Assembly (NCBI GenBank): GCA_018822665.1
Contig: JAHJJX010000029.1
Span: 1 to 64,000 of the forward strand
DNA from: a bacterium
Lineage (GTDB): Bacteria > Campylobacterota > Campylobacteria > Campylobacterales > Sulfurimonadaceae
Reading direction: 5' to 3'
DNA length: 64,000 nucleotides
Position 1 is the stretch's first letter; each line of letters opens with the position of its first letter. Of this stretch, positions 63,614 to 64,000 are shown piece after piece. The translations under genes and the position numbers were made by a program. The notes under the pieces are model-generated. The model did no database searches. It had not been told where the DNA came from and saw only the letters and a program-made list of their open reading frames with translations.

Positions 63614-64000
63614 TTAGTTGGCGTAGTTTATCTCTTTTTCCAAACCGAGTGCGCCATCAAAAAGCGTTTGTTCATCGTAAGCTTTTGCAATGAGCTGAAG
63701 TCCGACAGGCATGCCGTCTGCATTTTTATTTATCGGAAGGGAAAGGGCAGGGAGACCTGCAAGATTTACGCTGATGGTGTAGATGTCGCTCAGGTACATC
63801 TCCATCGGGTTTGAAAACTCTCCAAATTTGTTTGCAACACTTGGTGCTACAGGTGAGAGAATTAAATCTACATCATTGAATATTTTTGCATACTCATCTT
63901 TGATGAGGTGACGGACTTTTTGTGCTTTTACATAGTAGGCATCATAGTATCCGCTCGAAAGTACAAAGTTTCCAAGTAAAATACGGCGTTTGACTTCATT
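63614..64000 (-). CDS. gatA: Glu-tRNA(Gln) amidotransferase subunit A, C-terminal part
   Basis: The frame is open to the window edge (129 codons including stop, start outside). [30 protein letters not shown] and the terminal [32 protein letters not shown] are highly characteristic of GatA amidases, which supply ammonia to turn Glu-tRNA(Gln) into Gln-tRNA(Gln). The track lists only an internal Met fragment (63614-63805). Confidence 0.94.
   Translation of the reverse strand, partial: NEVKRRILLGNFVLSSGYYDAYYVKAQKVRHLIKDEYAKIFNDVDLILSPVAPSVANKFGEFSNPMEMYLSDIYTISVNLAGLPALSLPINKNADGMPVGLQLIAKAYDEQTLFDGALGLEKEINYAN

Noticed and set aside
63000-64000. CRISPR array next to the cas6-like fragment
   Set aside because: No direct repeats of 25-40 bp with regular spacers were found by eye anywhere in the window; only the inverted repeat at 63233-63308 is present.

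Overview
The window is an AT-rich chromosomal stretch (G+C about one third by eye) from a flagellated, respiratory member of the Campylobacterota, most like Sulfurimonas and relatives. The assignment rests on gene order recalled from Campylobacter: pyrH-rpoZ-spoT-tyrS-flavin oxidoreductase-amidase, rpsO/Rrf2 regulator/flhA, methyltransferase-YkgJ-TPR lipoprotein-trpC, murC-small membrane protein-mutS2, and guaB near gatA. It also rests on the FlgH/FlhA flagellar genes, the several c-type cytochromes and the GEMISMIAHQWRQPL-type histidine kinase. No database was searched.

Layout. 1-98: 3' part of a 5S rRNA, then an AT-rich degenerate repeat. 346-6400: ung facing a leftward run of an EEP phosphatase, an M3 oligopeptidase, a zinc-ribbon trypsin-like protease and an unknown partner. 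6622-13510: pyrH-rpoZ-spoT-tyrS-oxidoreductase-amidase operon. 13507-18488: DHH phosphoesterase, flhA, Rrf2 regulator, rpsO, kdsB. 18538-21656: methyltransferase, YkgJ protein, TPR lipoprotein, trpC, all overlapping. 21745-30614: yqeY, sigma-54-promoted flgH plus a periplasmic transglutaminase-like protein, a NIT-PAS-GGDEF-EAL receptor, a lipoprotein and valS. 30840-36419: accessory-looking block with a LuxR regulator, a Tat-exported DUF2202 protein, a secreted Q/N-rich protein, two tandem outer-membrane monoheme cytochrome-barrel (Cyc2-like) proteins and a periplasmic cytochrome c. 36540-45484: UvrD/Rep helicase, a LemA/DUF3137/EI24 envelope cluster, a Tsx/OmpK-like channel, a nucleoside deoxyribosyltransferase and a histidine kinase with two substrate-binding-type sensor domains. 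45481-53144: BaiN-type flavoprotein, mutS2, murC, dapC-like aminotransferase, membrane protein. 53168-58707: cytochrome c lipoprotein, DUF1566 protein, small ThiF-type E1, degenerate nitrilase, xseB, metX, metY. 58856-64000: EF-hand-like protein, RDD protein, guaB, tRNA-Ala, a broken cas6-like gene with transposase debris and a perfect 25-bp inverted repeat, and the 3' part of gatA.

The most unusual signal is not a gene. An 11-mer, GGCATGTGGAA, occurs 17 times exactly on the two strands, with four more one-mismatch copies. By hand calculation about 0.01-0.02 copies would be expected. It occurs inside genes in several reading frames and is about five-fold over-represented between genes. At one convergent gene end it forms an inverted pair able to make a hairpin, and it sits across two start codons. 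This is the behaviour of DNA-uptake sequences in Neisseria and Pasteurellaceae; I know of none described for Campylobacterota. The second notable item is the tandem pair of Cyc2-like cytochrome-porins.
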